In this document: positions 55,258 through 64,000 of the stretch, one piece after another
How the letters are laid out: every line of letters begins with the position of its first letter
Numbering within the stretch: the stretch's first letter is position 1
NCBI RefSeq assembly: GCF_016802725.1
Contig: NC_052666.1
Coordinates: 10,805,375 to 10,869,374 of the forward strand
From: Solenopsis invicta
Lineage: Eukaryota > Arthropoda > Insecta > Hymenoptera > Formicidae
Direction: 5' to 3'
DNA: 64,000 nt
The notes under the pieces: model-generated
What the model was told of the DNA's origin: nothing
Databases searched by the model: none
The model's input: only the letters and a program-made list of their open reading frames with translations
Program-made: the position numbers and the translations under genes

Positions 55258-56015
55258 CAAATTTTAAGGAACATTTAGCAATTTTTTGAGAGGAACGTTT
55301 AGCAATTTTTAAAAAATCCTGACCTGATGAAGCAATTCTGAGGTCATATTCGATTTCAGGGCATCAAAATACATAGGGATACACAGGTGTAGTCTCTCGG
55401 ACATAACACTTTTGTTTTTCTGTGTGCCTGTGTAATTTTTTTACTAATATGGATCTATTAGATTCTTCTTGGAAATAGATTAAAAAAAAGAAATATAGAT
55501 CTATTACATTCTTTTTGGAAATAGATAATAATTTATACGTTATTTTTCAACCTTATAATGTTACATTTACTAAAATGTACTTCCATCGTCAGAAAGCTTT
55601 GAAAATTAAACATATTACACCTATTCAACACATAAATAAGTTCTTATTAATTAAAGTTAAGAATATGAAATCTTTGATAATTCTTATTCAAGTTGGTAAT
55701 TACACAGGCAATTACAAAAAAACAAAAGTGTTATGTCCGAGAGACTACGCACATATGTATTTCTATGTATTTTGACGCCCTGAAACCGAATATGACTTTA
55801 GAATTGCTCAATTAGGTTAGGATTTTTTTTTTACCGGGTTGAACAGTGTGTAATGTTAAGGAACGTTTAGCAATTCTTTGAGTGTAAAAAAAATCTTGAT
55901 CTGATGGAGCAATTCTGAGATTATATTCGGTTTCAGGGCGTCAAAATGCATATATAGGGATACATAGGTGAAGTCGCTCGGACATGACACTTTTGTTTTT
56001 TTGTGTGCCAGTTTT
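55258..56015. mobile_element. Inverted-repeat element carrying an EnSpm transposase fragment
   Basis: A sequence of about 150 bases (GAAGCAATTCTGAGGTCATATTCG...CGGACATAACACTTTTG) occurs at 55262-55430, inverted at 55700-55840, and again in direct orientation at 55855-56010. Between the first two copies, 55500-55690 on + encodes EIDNNLYVIFQPYNVTFTKM. That is the homologue of the EnSpm C-terminus found on the minus strand near 49020-49150. It looks like a non-autonomous derivative. Confidence 0.55.
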
Positions 56016-56189
56016 ATCAATTTCCTTTAATATTGTACAATGTTCCATGCACTTTTTTTTTATAAAACCAAATATTAATGAATTGTTTGCCTATTCCTAA
56101 CAAAACTGAATGCATTTATTCAGGCAAGAGACAAGTGGACAAATCTAAAAAAGGTAATAGAGAAAAGTAACAACAGAGTAACACTTGAC

Positions 56190-56460
56190 ACCTTTAATAT
56201 CTCGGTCTTTTTTATTAATGCTCTTTCAGCTTCATCTTCCATTTTTTCCGCTGTCCTTAGTTTGATCTGTTTCTTTGGATAATTATAAACACGAAGGATT
56301 TTTTGTCCGAAAACTGGCTTGTATCTTTCTGTTTTTATCTCACAGATGTTGCAACCGTACTTTTTATTAAAATTAACTATATTTTGTATTTGAGCTCTTG
56401 CTGGCGCATTGGCTATAAATAACGGAGCCACAATTATTGAGATACACACTTCATTAGTAT
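56190..56460 (-). pseudogene. EnSpm transposase fragment, copy 2
   Basis: The minus strand reads TNTNEVCISIIVAPLFIANA, then NKKYGCNICEIKTERYKPVF. This closely matches the zinc-finger segment of the transposase at about 50190-50370. It is truncated at both ends and lies partly in the first unit of a tandem duplication. Confidence 0.8.
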
Positions 56461-57168
56461 TCGTAATTTTTGACATCAAAATGACATCAAGTGAAATGTT
56501 TGATGTCGCTTTGATGCCAAAACAACGACAAACAATAGCAGTGTGCTAAAGGAGTTATTAATTTTTGTAAGTCTCGATTTACAATAGCAATCATAGTCAA
56601 TTATTATCTTCATATTCATCAGTGTGATTGGTTAATTTCCTAAGACTTAAGGCTTACTACTCCTATTGTAGACCGGGACTAAAACGCGGTTATAAAAGTA
56701 AGGCTGTGAAATTAGTCGATTCGTTAATTTACATTTTCTATTTATTATTAATGGTAAACAAAATTTATATTAACTCTTATTATAACATCTCTAACAAAAA
56801 AAACCGTATTATTTTATGTTTTTAGATATGTTAAATTTTAGTTACGTTAAATATCTATATATAGATATATATATTCATTCACAAAAATGTTCATCTATAT
56901 TCACAAACATGTATTTATATTTACAAAAAAATAAAAAGATTAGACATGTATATAATTTTATAGCATTTCACATCCTTTATAACTTCTCTATTCCAGCAGA
57001 TCTGAATTCAGTTAATAGTTATATCTGGTCAGATCTCTCAGATCTGATCAGATAGAAACAAATTGCATATCTGGTCAGATCTGATAAATCAGATATAATC
57101 ATATCTCGGCAGGTATATTCCTTTTTTCCCGGGTTATCTGCTGCAACTTCGTAACAACAAATACGTAG
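56261..57168. repeat. 908-bp tandem duplication, unit 1
   Basis: From TTTGATCTGTTTCTTTGG to ACAAATACGTAG. It contains part of EnSpm fragment 2, a GACATCAAAATGACATCAAG block, an open 65-codon segment (56628-56825) and a terminal set of GATCTGATCAGAT repeats. It is repeated directly in the next unit with about 908-bp period. Confidence 0.8.
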
Positions 57169-58106
57169 TTTGATTTGTTTCTTTGGATAATTATAAACAC
57201 GAAGGATTTTTTACTGAAATCTGGCTTGTATCTTTCTGTTTTTATCTCGCAGATGTTGCAACCGTACTTTCTATTAAAATTAATTATATTTTGTACTAGA
57301 GCTCTTGCTGGTGTTTGGCTATAGATATCGGAGCAACAATTATTGAGATACACACTTCGTTAGTATTTGTAATTTTTGACATCAAAATGACATCAAGTGA
57401 CATGTTTGATGTTGTTTTGATCCAAAAATAACGATAAACAATAGCAGTGTGCTATAGGGGTTGTTAATTTTTGTAAATCTCGATGTACAATAGCATTCAT
57501 AGTCAATTATTGTCTTCACATTCATCAGTGTGATTGGTTAATTTCCTAAGACTTAAGACTTACTACTCCTATTGTAGACCGGGACTAAAACGCGGTTATA
57601 AAAGTAAGGCTGTGAAATTAGTCGATTCGTTAATTTACATTTTTTATTTATTATTAACGGTAAACAAAATTTATGTTAACTTTTATTATAACATCTCTAA
57701 CAAAAAAAACCGTATTATTTTATGTTTTTAGATATGTTAAATTTTAGATACGTTAAATATCTACATACATATATATATATATATATATTCATATATATAT
57801 ATATATATATATTCATTCACAAAAATGTTTATCTATATTCACAAATATGTATTTATATTTACAAAAAAATAAAAACGTTAGACATGTATATAATCTTATA
57901 GCATTTGACATCATTTATAACTTCTCTATTTCAGCAGATCTGAATACAACTAATAGTTATATCTGGTCAGATCTCTCAGATCTGATCCGATAGAGACAAA
58001 TTGCATATCTGGCCAGATGTAATAAACCCGATATAATCACATCTCGGCAGATATATTCCTTTTTTCCCGGGTTATCTGCTGCAACGTCGTAACAACAAAT
58101 ACATAG
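57169..58106. repeat. 908-bp tandem duplication, unit 2
   Basis: Second copy of the preceding unit, with a few percent of differences and an expanded TA run at about 57769-57811. EnSpm fragment 3 (NRKYGCNICEIKTERYKP on the minus strand, about 57240-57300) is its left part. The 65-codon segment recurs at 57534-57731 with small changes, so it is copied DNA rather than evidence of a gene. Confidence 0.8.
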
Positions 58107-58107
58107 C

Positions 58108-59200
58108 AAATATCGAGCACAGTCTGCAATATTAGAAACTGACAGCAGAAGGACAACAGAAATACAGTATTAAATATTGCCACGTTATAAAAGCAGAACC
58201 GCGGCAAAGATGCAGCACGATATGTCTCATTAAGTACTGAGAGCAAAAATACAGCAAATTCGAGCACGTCGTGCCGTCATGGCGTGACGGCGAAAACGCG
58301 GCAGACATGATACGTGATCTGTTTTATCAGTTGTTGACGGCAAAACTGCTGCAGAAATCGAGCACAGTGTGCCGTCACGACATGACAGCTAAATCCGGCA
58401 GATATAGCCCTGCCGAAATATGCGATTAAAACCAATTTAAAAAAAATAATAATAATAATCTGAATCGATTTCTGCATCAAAAATACGGTATTAAGACCGA
58501 TCAAAAATAAGATCGAAACCCAGTAGATTTATTAAAACAGAATACATTAATGTAAACGTAATGAATGTTTAGTTTACAAAAAAAAAAAATATTTCTTGTT
58601 TCTTTTCATTAAAAAGATTTAAAAAAAGATTAAATTTGATTTAAACATTTAATTTATGTACAAGATGAAATAACAATACAAATTGTTAATTACATGTAAA
58701 AATATAAAATTTTATGTTGAACAGCGTTCCACACACACACGTCACATTTGAAAAGAATGAACGAGAATTCGTCTCGAGGTTACAACAAGCAGCTCCTAAA
58801 AGTATTTCTTACTGAAGTATGAGCTGGAGAGTCCGCGGTGGCGCCTAGATATAACGCATGTGGCCGCACTCGACTCACGAGAAGATCCCCGCGGCACGGC
58901 CGCCTAGCGGTGGCGCCAGTTCTCATTGGTTAAATCCATTTCAATCCGAAATTACGATTAATCAATCCGTGTTCTATATTTGCCACGTTTTAGCTGTCAT
59001 GTCGTGACAGCACACTGTGTTTAATTTCTGTTACGATTTTGCCGTCAATAGCTGATAAAGCAGATCGCATTTCATACTTGCCGTGTTTTTGTCGTCACGC
59101 CATGACGGCACGCCGTGCTACATTTTTGCTGTCAGTACTTAATGAGACAGATCGAGCTGCATCTTTGCCACGTTTCTGTTGTCATAATGTGACAGCTATT
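58108..59200. repeat. Large inverted repeat around a 550-bp core
   Basis: 58108-58420 and 58975-59195 are inverted relative to each other, though diverged. Matching pairs include GTGCCGTCATGGCGTGACGGC with GCCGTCACGCCATGACGGCAC, and TCTCATTAAGTACTGA with its complement. Each arm also holds small palindromes (CCGTCATGGCGTGACGG). The core 58430-58960 is AT-rich, then GC-rich near 58830-58920, without a gene. It may be the right end of the EnSpm-like element. Confidence 0.6.
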
Positions 59201-59464
59201 ATATAATCTTTTAACTACATTTTACCTACTGATTGTAACGCTATTTGGTATGTGTAAGTTTTGCTTATTTTTGTCGTTTTATTGTGCCAACACACAATGC
59301 TCGATTTCTATTTTTTTTATGTCAATAAGTTTTGCTATATTTTTTGCTGCATTTTTTTAAACATATTATGACGCAGTCTCGGCTCGAACTTTGCTGTTTT
59401 TCTGCTAACATTAACTGAAACAACAAATCATGCTTGGCTGCTACTTGATTTTTGCCAACATAAT

Positions 59465-59779
59465 ATGTATCATAAATTTTCAATTTATGCTCCTATCAGG
59501 TTTGGCTATCTGGCTATATTTTATTGTATTACACGTAACTTTTATTGTTTTTACTTGTTTTTAGTCTTTTATTGTATTATGACATTCTTACATTTGCCAG
59601 AAATTATGAATGATGTACCAATACAATTAACAAGTGTTTTGTTTTGCATTCTGCAATATAAAAATGAAAAAGTATGGATAAAATTGGATGAACTATATAT
59701 TTATGAAAATTTAATTCGAAAAGGTGATTTTCAATACATTTTTTGGACAAATACATTAAAATTGTCTAAAAATTTGTAA
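59465..59779 (+). other. Short open segment, unidentified
   Basis: A 104-codon frame, of which the last 65 (MTFLHLPEIMNDVPIQL...DFQYIFWTNTLKL) look compositionally protein-like. No domain recognised. It follows the EnSpm-like right end, so it may be an exon relic or chance. Confidence 0.2.
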
Positions 59780-59829
59780 CATTACGCCCCTCCACCGTAC
59801 CGCCATACCAGTCCGAACAGCCGACCGAC

Positions 59830-60033
59830 GTACACCCACGGAATTTGATTCTGTCCATGGAGAAATTTTCTAAATTGAGAAGTCACCACTTTCTACATAC
59901 TCACAGTTTATGATTAATGTAACGACTACAGCTTATTGGTCGTTACATTAATCATGAAACTGTATGTAGAAAGATAGCGACTTCTCAATTTGGAAAATTT
60001 TCCCATGGACAGAATCAAAGTCCTTGGGTGTAC
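59830..60033. repeat. Foldback palindrome, ~95-bp arms
   Basis: GTACACCCACGGAATTTGATTC at 59830 faces its near-complement ending GGGTGTAC at 60033. The arms match along nearly their whole length, including TTCTACATAC and TAATGTAACGAC blocks, with a 12-base loop around 59932. Probable MITE or foldback. Confidence 0.85.
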
Positions 60034-60339
60034 ATAAGCCGAGCACGTGCGTGCGCTCGGCCAACCTTACCGACATAAGCCGACCACGTGCCACTACGCG
60101 CGACCAGCGCACCACGCGCCGCGTTGAGTAAGCGTTCCCATTCCGGCCGGCCCGGCCGCGCGCGCGCTGATTGGTGCATCCAGCCACGCGGACCGATATA
60201 TAAGCCGGCAGTGGCAGGCGAAAACAGATCACACCAAACTACCGATCTCACCGGATCCTCTCCAGCGCCGGGCATACTCGATGCTTCCTCGCTCGGGTAT
60301 TATCGAGCACCTCCTCGAGAACGAGTATCCTAGATCCAG

Positions 60340-60545
60340 CCTCCGTACGACGGGCATTCTCGTCGTTCCCGCGGTCGGGTATGCTTGGCCAATCCGATCC
60401 TCTCACCGCGACGGGTATTCTCGTCGTTCTCACTGCCGGGTATGCTCGGCCAATCCGCTCCACCGTACGACGGGCATTCTCGTCGTGCCGATGGCCGAGT
60501 ATTCTCGGCCAATCAGAACCGACCGTCCTTCTTGGGTATTCTCGG
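60340..60545. repeat. 60-bp GC-rich minisatellite
   Basis: About three and a half copies of a unit containing CGGG(C/T)ATTCTCGTCGT and GGCCAATC. The CGGG(C/T)ATTCT marks fall at 60351, 60411, 60471 and 60533. A related degenerate copy lies at about 60265-60330. Because the unit is a multiple of three and GC-rich, several frames stay open on both strands; I do not call these genes. Confidence 0.85.
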
Positions 60546-60981
60546 GACCAACTCACCGCCGTTTCTTGTGTCCGGCCCACCAGTAACCACCCCGCGGGAA
60601 GAGACCGCGCAAGTCTTCGCCGTCGGCTACCCCCGTGTAGCCAGAACCGTCCGCCGTGCCGCGCACCACCGATCCCGTGATTGCGACCGGCCGGCACACG
60701 GCCCGTCTAACCGCTCTTAGAGTCTGCCGCTTCACGGCAACTCCGCTTAAAGTATTATCAAAGTATCCGAGTCCGTTCGTCTGGCCCGTAAGATAACTTA
60801 ACGCTCTAAACACTTAGTTTGTTTCCGTATCTAAGTTCTTTCAAAAAGAACATCTTTGCGCTTTCTTTCGCGCCGATGTGCACCGCTTCTGTTTATATTG
60901 TTTAATCGAACGCGCCTGCCGTCTATTTTCGGAGTTTGCGCCGTTGCGCACCATTTCCGTTTATGTTGTTTAATCAAACAC
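60546..60981. other. GC-rich to mixed spacer with a short duplication
   Basis: No gene recognised. TTTGCGC.....GCGCACCATTTCCGTTTATGTTG near 60930-60980 repeats a diverged copy near 60865-60905. Confidence 0.5.
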
Positions 60982-60985
60982 TTAA

Positions 60986-61550
60986 GAGGATGCTAAAGTA
61001 CTATGAATTACCGACATTTACAGTGCATTAAATATCTTCGGATTGGCTTTACAGAATCACAAAAACTTTTTTTAGAATTGAAATACGCGTAAAAAGAAAG
61101 GGTGCTCAGGTCAATTTTATAAGAAAATCGAACAAAAATTTAATAAATCATTAAAAATTCACTCGTATAGCCGTCACCTGAGGTTAACTTTACTTTAATA
61201 CCGAAGTTGTGTAGCTCGTGCGTACAAAATGATAGTAGAGCACCCTTCGGAAAACATGCACGAATAACACTGACCTTGCAAAATTACGATTGAACGCCTA
61301 ACAAAAAAGATACGCTAATGTGCTTTTACCACGCGCATATTTCGCTCAGCGAAGCTGAACTGTCATAAACAGAGCAATATGGAGCCCAACAGTAGTTGAT
61401 AGGACTTTTCGCAGATGGCGAAATAATCAAAAAACAAAGACAGATCTATGCAATGGACAAAGAGCAATAGCCTGGTCTTGCTCGAAAAATAATCTGCAGT
61501 GATCTGTAGGACCGACGTCGAGGAAGTTCTTCTGTTACTTTAGCATCCTC
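60986..61550. mobile_element. piggyBac-like non-autonomous element, TTAA-flanked
   Basis: 565 bp with perfect 15-bp inverted ends GAGGATGCTAAAGTA, flanked by TTAA on both sides (60982-60985 and 61551-61554). TTAA duplication is the hallmark of piggyBac elements. No transposase inside. The interior is mixed in composition without an open frame of note. Confidence 0.75.
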
Positions 61551-61824
61551 TTAACGATTTAGGTTTCCTTGTAATTGAATTATATTAAAGATATTTACAC
61601 CGTTAGACTTTTCATAACTAAATCACGAAATTGTTATTTTGTTTTACTTAAATCAAATTTAACGAATATATTTACATATTTATATCTTTTCACTCTAACC
61701 ACGAAGTTATTATTTCTCAAACCCTGGCGTCCGGCGAGCACATCCGAGCAACCTATCCCGATATTCCGCTGCACCGAAAAGTACCAGCGTTACAAATTTA
61801 ATTTTAATCTTTACATTATTTAAC

Positions 61825-61998
61825 AGCTCAAAATACTTTTCCATCATTAAATGAAATAGATTTCATATTCACGGATGAGAATGACGCTAGACTTAGAGCG
61901 GATATTTTATTCGAATTTATTCGAATAAATCCACGAGGTATTGTCCTTAAAATTAAAACTGTAGCAACAGATGTTATTGATATCTGTAAGATTTAAAA
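61825..61998 (+). other. Exon-like open segment, unidentified
   Basis: Follows a TTATTTAACAG acceptor-like sequence at about 61823. It reads LNEIDFIFTDENDARL, then FEFIRINPRGIVLKIKTVAT, ending DICKI-stop. It has a coding-like amino-acid composition, but I recognise no domain, and no upstream exon is evident. Confidence 0.25.
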
Positions 61999-62462
61999 AT
62001 ATATTTTATTACATTATAACGGCGGACCCTTTAAATGTTTTGTTTCTGAAAGAGGATTATTTTGTTTACAGCAAATTTCTCATCGACTTTCTCAAAAACA
62101 TCCCGGGGGTTGAGCTACCTACCGGGCGCGTCTCCGGGTGGCGGATAGGAGAACGGCCGGAGGGGCCCGAGTCCCCCAGGGATAAAATCCTGTGTGGGAT
62201 TAGGGTACCTCCGGTCAGTGGCGGCTATAACTGGTCTCCCAGGTGTAAAACCCTGCGTGGGGTCAGGAAGGCCGCTACCGCGGACCAGTTCCCTAAGCCA
62301 AGCTGTAAGCTATCGTGGCGATGGCTGCGTGGCACTGAGGGAGCAGTGTCTTGAACGATGCCTCTGGGGCACCAGGCGACACCCCAGAGTAATAGCCTTA
62401 CCTACGCATGCGGGGCTCTGTGTGGGCGGACCTTTTGTTCCCTAGCTACTCGTGGGACTCAT

Positions 62463-63479
62463 ATGGATTTTGACCAACTCAAAAACGTAGTAACGGAGAT
62501 GGAGGGCTCGCAGTGCGGGACTTCCAGTGCGGAGGCGGCGGAGGGGGTTGCGGACGGGGCTCATCTGGGCTCTGGAGGCGCCACCGCCGTCGGCTCCGGC
62601 ACACAGGCGGAGGCGGTGGGTGCGGATGGGGCTCGTCCGGGCTCCAAAAGCGCCACCGTCTTAGAGAAAAGCTCCGCGCCAGCGGCGGGCTCTCTTGGCA
62701 AGAGGAACCGCTCTGGTGCGGAGAAAAGAAGGGCCAAACGGGAACGAGAAAGGTCTCAGTGCGGGACCTCCTCGGGCACCGTGACCTCCCTAGTAGCAAC
62801 GCCGAGGGAGAGGGAAGGGCACGCCGGCGACAAACGCCGGAAGGGCTCCACAGACACTCCCCCTTCGGCGGAAGGACCCGCTAAGAAGCATAGGGCTCAA
62901 CATACTGGGACCTACGCCGAGGCGGCGGACCCTTTAACAAGGGTTATCATCCCCGAGGGTTATCCCGAGAAGGAAATTACTGCTGAGCGGCTGGCTCTTT
63001 TGAAGCTGGCCGTCAGCAGGGCAATTCCATGCTTCCGCCGTACCTTCCTTAGAAGAGGGGCCGCGGTAGTTTTAGGCAGGGATGAGGCGTCCCTAGTCTG
63101 GCTCACTGAGCAGATGGGGGGCATCTCTCCCTGGGAAAACGCCAAGCTCAAGGTGGTGGGCCCGGAGGTGCTTTAAAGGCAGCACAGGGCCGTGGTCTGG
63201 GTCCCGGGGGCTCCCGATGAACCAGCCGCGGTCCTGGAGCGGCTAGAGAGGCAGAATCCTGGGCTCAGCACCGGGAGCTGGAAAATCATGGCTGAGAACG
63301 TAGGGGCTACCAGGGATGGTAGGAACCTGGTTCTCAGGATTCCAGAGTCCAGCGTCCTCAAGCTGAAGGCGCTGGACTTCAAGCCCTACCTCGGGCTCGA
63401 CCAAGTCACCTTCAAGGTGAGCGGGGCCCAAGGTGGGGATAGGGAGGGCGAGAAGGGGCCCCCTATGGACGAATCGTAA
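62463..63479 (+). pseudogene. Non-LTR ORF1 with DUF4780-like domain, one nonsense codon
   Basis: From MDFDQLKNVVTEMEG at 62463 the frame is open to TAA at 63174, then continues in the same frame to TAA at 63477; an upstream ATG at 62358 is in the leader. The first 150 residues are Ala/Gly/Ser- then Arg/Lys-rich, including a basic run near 62700-62750. The second half (VIIPEGYPEKEIT, WLTEQMGGISPWENAKL, GSWKIMAENV, VLRIPESSVLKLKAL) resembles the arthropod DUF4780 domain found in ORF1 proteins of some retroelements. No zinc knuckle is present, unlike the other R1-type copy. Confidence 0.65.
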
Positions 63480-64000
63480 AGTTCGATCGTCCCGGGGTAA
63501 CCCTTACTCAAATTAACTTGCACCACAGCAAAGGGGCCTCGGCGATTCTGTCAAAGAAACAAGCTGCGGTGCACACAACCATCTCACTGATACAAGAGCC
63601 TTGGCTTGTCCGGGGCCGCATCAGTGGCGTGGCAGCATGCGGAAGGTTATTTAAACTTCCAATAGCCGAAAAGCCCAGAGCCTGCGTTGCGGTGAAGGGC
63701 GTTGACGCTCGACTAATCCCGCATTTATGTTCCAGAGACGTGGTGGCGGTCGAGCTCGATGTCGCCGATTCCCTGGGAAGCAGGAGGAGGGTGGTGGTGT
63801 GCTCCGCGTATTTTCCCCATGATGAGGGGGCTCCACCGCCGCCGGAACCGGTGACCAGACTGGTAGAGTACTGCCAGAGGGAGCGGCTTCCCCTGATAGT
63901 GGGTTGCGATGCTAACTCGCACCACACGGTCTGGGGTAGCACGGATACCAACGATAGAGGTAGGAAGCTGTTAGAATTTCTAGCGTCGACGGACCTGGAG
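63479..64000 (+). CDS. Non-LTR ORF2, AP endonuclease domain, partial at window end
   Basis: An open frame begins around the ORF1 stop and contains TQINLHHSKGASAIL, SLIQEPWLVRGRISGV, PRACVAVKG, VVVCSAYFPHDEGAPPP and LIVGCDANSHHTVWGSTDTNDRGR. Those are the N-terminal catalytic blocks of the APE-type endonuclease of R1/Jockey-group elements: Asn, QEPW glutamate, Tyr, GCDANSHH. All key residues visible in this part are intact. It would nick target DNA. Reverse transcriptase is expected beyond 64000. The start codon is not clear. Confidence 0.8.

Larger units (their letters stand above)
47575..59515 (-). mobile_element. EnSpm/CACTA-like composite region (tentative extent)
   Basis: The outer ends share CCCAGATAGCAAAATGCC (47575) and the inverse of GGCTATCTGGCTA (59504-59516). 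Inside are arrays of degenerate subterminal repeats. The left set at 47737-47860 is inverted relative to 57000-57130 and 57940-58080, which share CCCGGGAAAAAAG and GATCTGACCAGAT blocks. A minus-strand EnSpm-type transposase occupies the left-centre and + strand exon-like fragments the right-centre. The ends do not start with CACTA, and the right side is duplicated and rearranged, so the limits are uncertain. Confidence 0.4.
62100..64000 (+). mobile_element. Second non-LTR retrotransposon, 5' part, runs off the window
   Basis: GC-rich block starting near CCCGGGGGTTGAGCTACC. It has a leader of about 360 bp, an ORF1 with one nonsense codon and the start of an ORF2 endonuclease still open at the window edge. 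ORF1 type and sequence differ from the R1-type element at 24444, so this is another family. Confidence 0.8.

Noticed and set aside
56628..56825. 65-codon frame recurring at 57534-57731
   Set aside because: The recurrence comes from a 908-bp DNA duplication, not from conservation of a gene.
60248..60697. 149-codon minus-strand frame of Arg-rich repeats
   Set aside because: Produced by the 60-bp minisatellite; no independent coding evidence.

Overview
This window looks like insect nuclear DNA, most likely hymenopteran and perhaps ant. That assignment is an inference from the mix of element families: several mariners, R1-like non-LTR elements, P/THAP9-like, PIF/Harbinger, pogo and EnSpm-type transposons. 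I found no convincing host gene, rRNA, tRNA or CRISPR array. AT-rich spacer is broken by GC-rich retroelements, and most of the 64 kb is transposable elements inserted into one another. It reads as a transposon island or heterochromatic block.

Layout. 1-3.5 kb: AT-rich spacer with a foldback element and a dispersed repeat. 3.5-9.5 kb: a Ty1/copia element with 261-bp LTRs differing at one base and a 5-bp target duplication, split in its reverse transcriptase by an intact DD34D mariner. 9.5-18.7 kb: a broken pogo-type transposase with probable introns, then a PIF/Harbinger-type pair (coiled-coil exon on +, three-exon transposase on -) with a second intact mariner between them, then an unexplained GC-rich stretch. 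21.6-22.9 kb: a Mos1-type mariner with a full 345-aa frame. 24.4-32.3 kb: a GC-rich R1-type non-LTR element. 32.5-33.8 kb: a fourth intact mariner. 33.9-46.3 kb: scattered pieces of a P/THAP9-like transposon (THAP exon, catalytic core, C-terminus). Between them lie a solo LTR, an open 650-codon RAG1/Transib-core-like transposase, and a DD41D element with 406-bp inverted repeats and an 11-copy minisatellite. Within the P transposase itself is an endogenous nucleoprotein-like copy from a negative-strand RNA virus. 47.6-59.5 kb: an EnSpm-like region with a broken - strand transposase, subterminal repeat arrays, + strand exon-like fragments and tandemly duplicated pieces. 59.8-61.6 kb: a foldback, a 60-bp minisatellite and a TTAA-flanked piggyBac-like non-autonomous element. 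62.1-64 kb: the 5' part of a second non-LTR element that runs off the window.

The genes do not form a pathway; each encodes machinery for its own element. Insertion order can be read: mariner into copia, mariner between the two Harbinger genes, and the viral copy into the P element. The most notable items are the RAG1/Transib-like frame with a diverged inverted fragment of a relative just upstream, the viral insertion with a 6-bp flanking repeat, and the DD41D element whose long arms look identical although its transposase carries two nonsense codons.
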